From CALBPI01 sp039821605 (GTDB lineage: Bacteria > Pseudomonadota > Gammaproteobacteria > Steroidobacterales > Woeseiaceae), in contig JBCBNV010000001.1 of NCBI GenBank assembly GCA_039821605.1, forward strand, positions 868,001 to 932,000: a stretch of 64,000 bases of DNA, written 5' to 3'. Under the pieces are notes generated by a model. The model did not search any database, had not been told where the DNA came from, and was given only the letters and a program-made list of their open reading frames with translations. A program made the position numbers and the translations under genes. Of this stretch, positions 62,384 through 64,000 are shown piece by piece (the first letter of the stretch is position 1; every line of letters starts with the position of its first letter).

Positions 62384-64000
62384 ATGTCTGCGATGCGACA
62401 CACCCTGAAACGAAGCCTGCGCCAGGCGCTGACCCTGTGTGCGGTCACGATCTTGGCCGCTTGCGGCGGTGGTGGAGGCAGCGATGCCCCACCGCCGACG
62501 ACGACGCCACCCGCGCCGATCACGCAAGCGGAACTCGAGGCCGCAAGCCGACTCGCCGCACAGGCCACGTTCGGCATGCCCTTCGAGGCGCTTGAGCCCA
62601 TGGCCCGTCAGGGCACTGAAGGCTGGCTCGTGTCGCAGTTCAACCAGCCGCCGACCTACCACAACCCCGTCATTCTCGACATCGTGCAACGCCGCGAAGC
62701 CGGCGAGTTTGATGCCTTCGAACAGGACATTGAGTACCTGATCTTCTCGCGCCGGCTGTCCTGGTGGCACAACACCGTGACCGCGAACGACCAGCTGCGC
62801 CAGCGCGTCGCCTTTGCGCTGAGCCAGATCTTCGTCGTGTCGGACAATGTCGACACGCTTCAGGTCTACCCGTTCGCGCTGGGCACCTATTACGACCTCT
62901 TGCTCGAGAACGCCTTCGGCAACTTCCGCGACCTGCTGCGTGACGTGGCGCTGAGCCCGGCCATGGGCTTGTACCTGAGCCACCTCAACAACAACCGCTC
63001 AGATCCGGCCAACAACATCTTCCCCGACGAGAACTTCGCCCGTGAGGTGATGCAGTTGTTCTCAATCGGCCTGTTCGAGCTCGAGCCGGATGGCACGGTG
63101 ATCACGGACGTCAACGGCGACCCCGTCCCCGCCTACGACAATGACGACATCCGCGAATTCGCGAAGGTCTTCACGGGGCTTTCATACGGCGGTGACAACG
63201 CGTTCTTCGGCAACGAGATCGTCCCACGCTTCGACATTCCCATGGTGATGTTTGACGCCAACCACGAGCCCGGCGAAAAGCAGTTGCTCAACGGCGCCGT
63301 GGTCCCGACCGGACTCACGGGGGAGCAGGACATCGAGCTCGCAATCGACAACCTGTTCAATCACCCGAACGTCGGACCCTTCATCGGGCGACAGCTGATC
63401 CAGCGACTCGTAACCTCGAACCCATCGCCCCAATATGTTGAGCGCGTGGGCAACGCGTTTGCCGATAACGGCCTTGGCGTTCGCGGCGACATGCGTGCCG
63501 TCATTCGCGCTGTGCTGCTCGACCCAGAGGCGCGCGACCCGAATCTCGCGCCGAACGGTGGCAAGCTGCGCGAACCCATCGTGCGTTACGTGTCGATCCT
63601 GCGCCAGTTTGGCGCAACGAGCGACGATGGGTTTATCGCGGCGCTCGGCTACTTCATTCAGGAACTCACGCGACAACACCCGCTGTCGGCGCCCAGCGTG
63701 TTCAACTTTTACCTGCCCGATCATTCGCCGGCCGGTGAGATCTCAGACCAGGGGCTCGTGGCGCCTGAGTTTCAGATCACGGATGCCAATTCAGTCGTGA
63801 ACTATCCCAACCTTGTGGACGCAGTCCTGTTCGGGGACTTCGTAACCGATGCGCCGCCGGGCTTCGATGCCGTGACGCTGACGCTTGCGCCCTGGGAGGC
63901 GCTGGCAAACGACCCGGGCGCACTCGTCGATCGGCTTGAGACACTCGTGACCTACGGCAGCATGGACGCGGAGACTCGCGCCATCATCGAAGCGGCTGTC
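62384..64000 (+). CDS. DUF1800 domain lipoprotein, 5' part
   Basis: 539 residues are visible; the frame is open to the last base, so the 3' end is outside. The signal carries the lipobox LAAC (CGGGGGSD follows). The DUF1800 domain starts near residue 50 (ASRLAAQATFGMPFEALEPMARQGTEGWLVSQF) and continues with RQRVAFALSQIFVVSD, NFAREVMQLFSIGLFELEPDG and LREPIVRYVSILRQFGA. In many proteobacteria such genes are followed by a DUF1501 sulfatase-like gene. ATG 62384 has GGGAG six bases upstream. The function of DUF1800 is unknown, though the proteins are exported and often linked to polysaccharide or calcification genes. Confidence 0.9.
   Translation, partial: MSAMRHTLKRSLRQALTLCAVTILAACGGGGGSDAPPPTTTPPAPITQAELEAASRLAAQATFGMPFEALEPMARQGTEGWLVSQFNQPPTYHNPVILDIVQRREAGEFDAFEQDIEYLIFSRRLSWWHNTVTANDQLRQRVAFALSQIFVVSDNVDTLQVYPFALGTYYDLLLENAFGNFRDLLRDVALSPAMGLYLSHLNNNRSDPANNIFPDENFAREVMQLFSIGLFELEPDGTVITDVNGDPVPAYDNDDIREFAKVFTGLSYGGDNAFFGNEIVPRFDIPMVMFDANHEPGEKQLLNGAVVPTGLTGEQDIELAIDNLFNHPNVGPFIGRQLIQRLVTSNPSPQYVERVGNAFADNGLGVRGDMRAVIRAVLLDPEARDPNLAPNGGKLREPIVRYVSILRQFGATSDDGFIAALGYFIQELTRQHPLSAPSVFNFYLPDHSPAGEISDQGLVAPEFQITDANSVVNYPNLVDAVLFGDFVTDAPPGFDAVTLTLAPWEALANDPGALVDRLETLVTYGSMDAETRAIIEAAV

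Noticed and set aside
62168..62983. A 292-residue minus-strand frame whose end is the 20-codon gene
   Set aside because: The upper part is antisense to the DUF1800 signal and domain, which are well supported, and the strong ribosome binding site lies inside at 62171-62182.

Overview
The window is 64 kb of high-GC chromosome that reads like a free-living gammaproteobacterium. The evidence is a CysB-regulated assimilatory sulfite operon of the PAPS-reductase type, a type Vd (PlpD-like) patatin autotransporter, a CpxRA-like two-component pair, lipoproteins with clear lipoboxes, and DUF1800 and sialidase-like secreted proteins of the kind common in marine or soil gammaproteobacteria. The exact lineage cannot be fixed from the sequence alone.

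Layout. 1-6.3 kb: the 3' end of a PASTA-repeat secreted protein, a dicarboxylate/glutamate symporter, two TolB/PD40 beta-propeller proteins, a small lipoprotein and a membrane-anchored bactofilin-like protein. 6.5-13.8 kb: the patatin autotransporter, a GNAT acetyltransferase, a DUF4397 lipoprotein divergent from a CpxRA-like system with a Cpx-type box between them, and a small membrane protein. 14-21.7 kb: two tandem bactofilins, a diguanylate cyclase, a small conserved hypothetical, a lipoprotein hydrolase, a DUF4097-like beta-helix protein and a fusion of a trypsin-like protease to a DNA/RNA non-specific endonuclease. 22.2-26.4 kb: a four-gene MacAB/Lol-like ABC export operon.

Roughly 26.4-33.1 kb is an accessory island with visibly lower GC and different codon use. 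It holds a zinc-ribbon protein, an AlbA_2 (Schlafen-type) protein translationally coupled to an unknown partner, and, on the opposite strand, a calcineurin-like metallophosphoesterase translationally coupled to an HSP90/GHKL-type ATPase. An N-terminally truncated tyrosine recombinase lies just upstream of the phosphoesterase at the island edge. This is the best candidate for an undescribed, probably defence-related, system.

33.1-45.1 kb: two lipoproteins, an HxlR regulator with a candidate operator, the compact cysJ-cysI-cysH-cysG-cysB operon, a VOC protein, an aspartyl protease with a PDZ domain and an unknown secreted protein. 45.2-56.9 kb: a 1719-residue secreted protein with 14 PKD repeats, a 1052-residue sialidase/VPS10-like propeller protein with a LolA-like partner, and three small envelope proteins. 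57-64 kb: modABC, a fusion of a cyclic-nucleotide-binding domain, a thioredoxin-like domain and a thioredoxin-reductase domain, a fatty acid hydroxylase, a 20-codon gene with a near-perfect ribosome binding site and its own terminator, and the start of a DUF1800 lipoprotein that runs off the window. No rRNA, tRNA or CRISPR array was seen.
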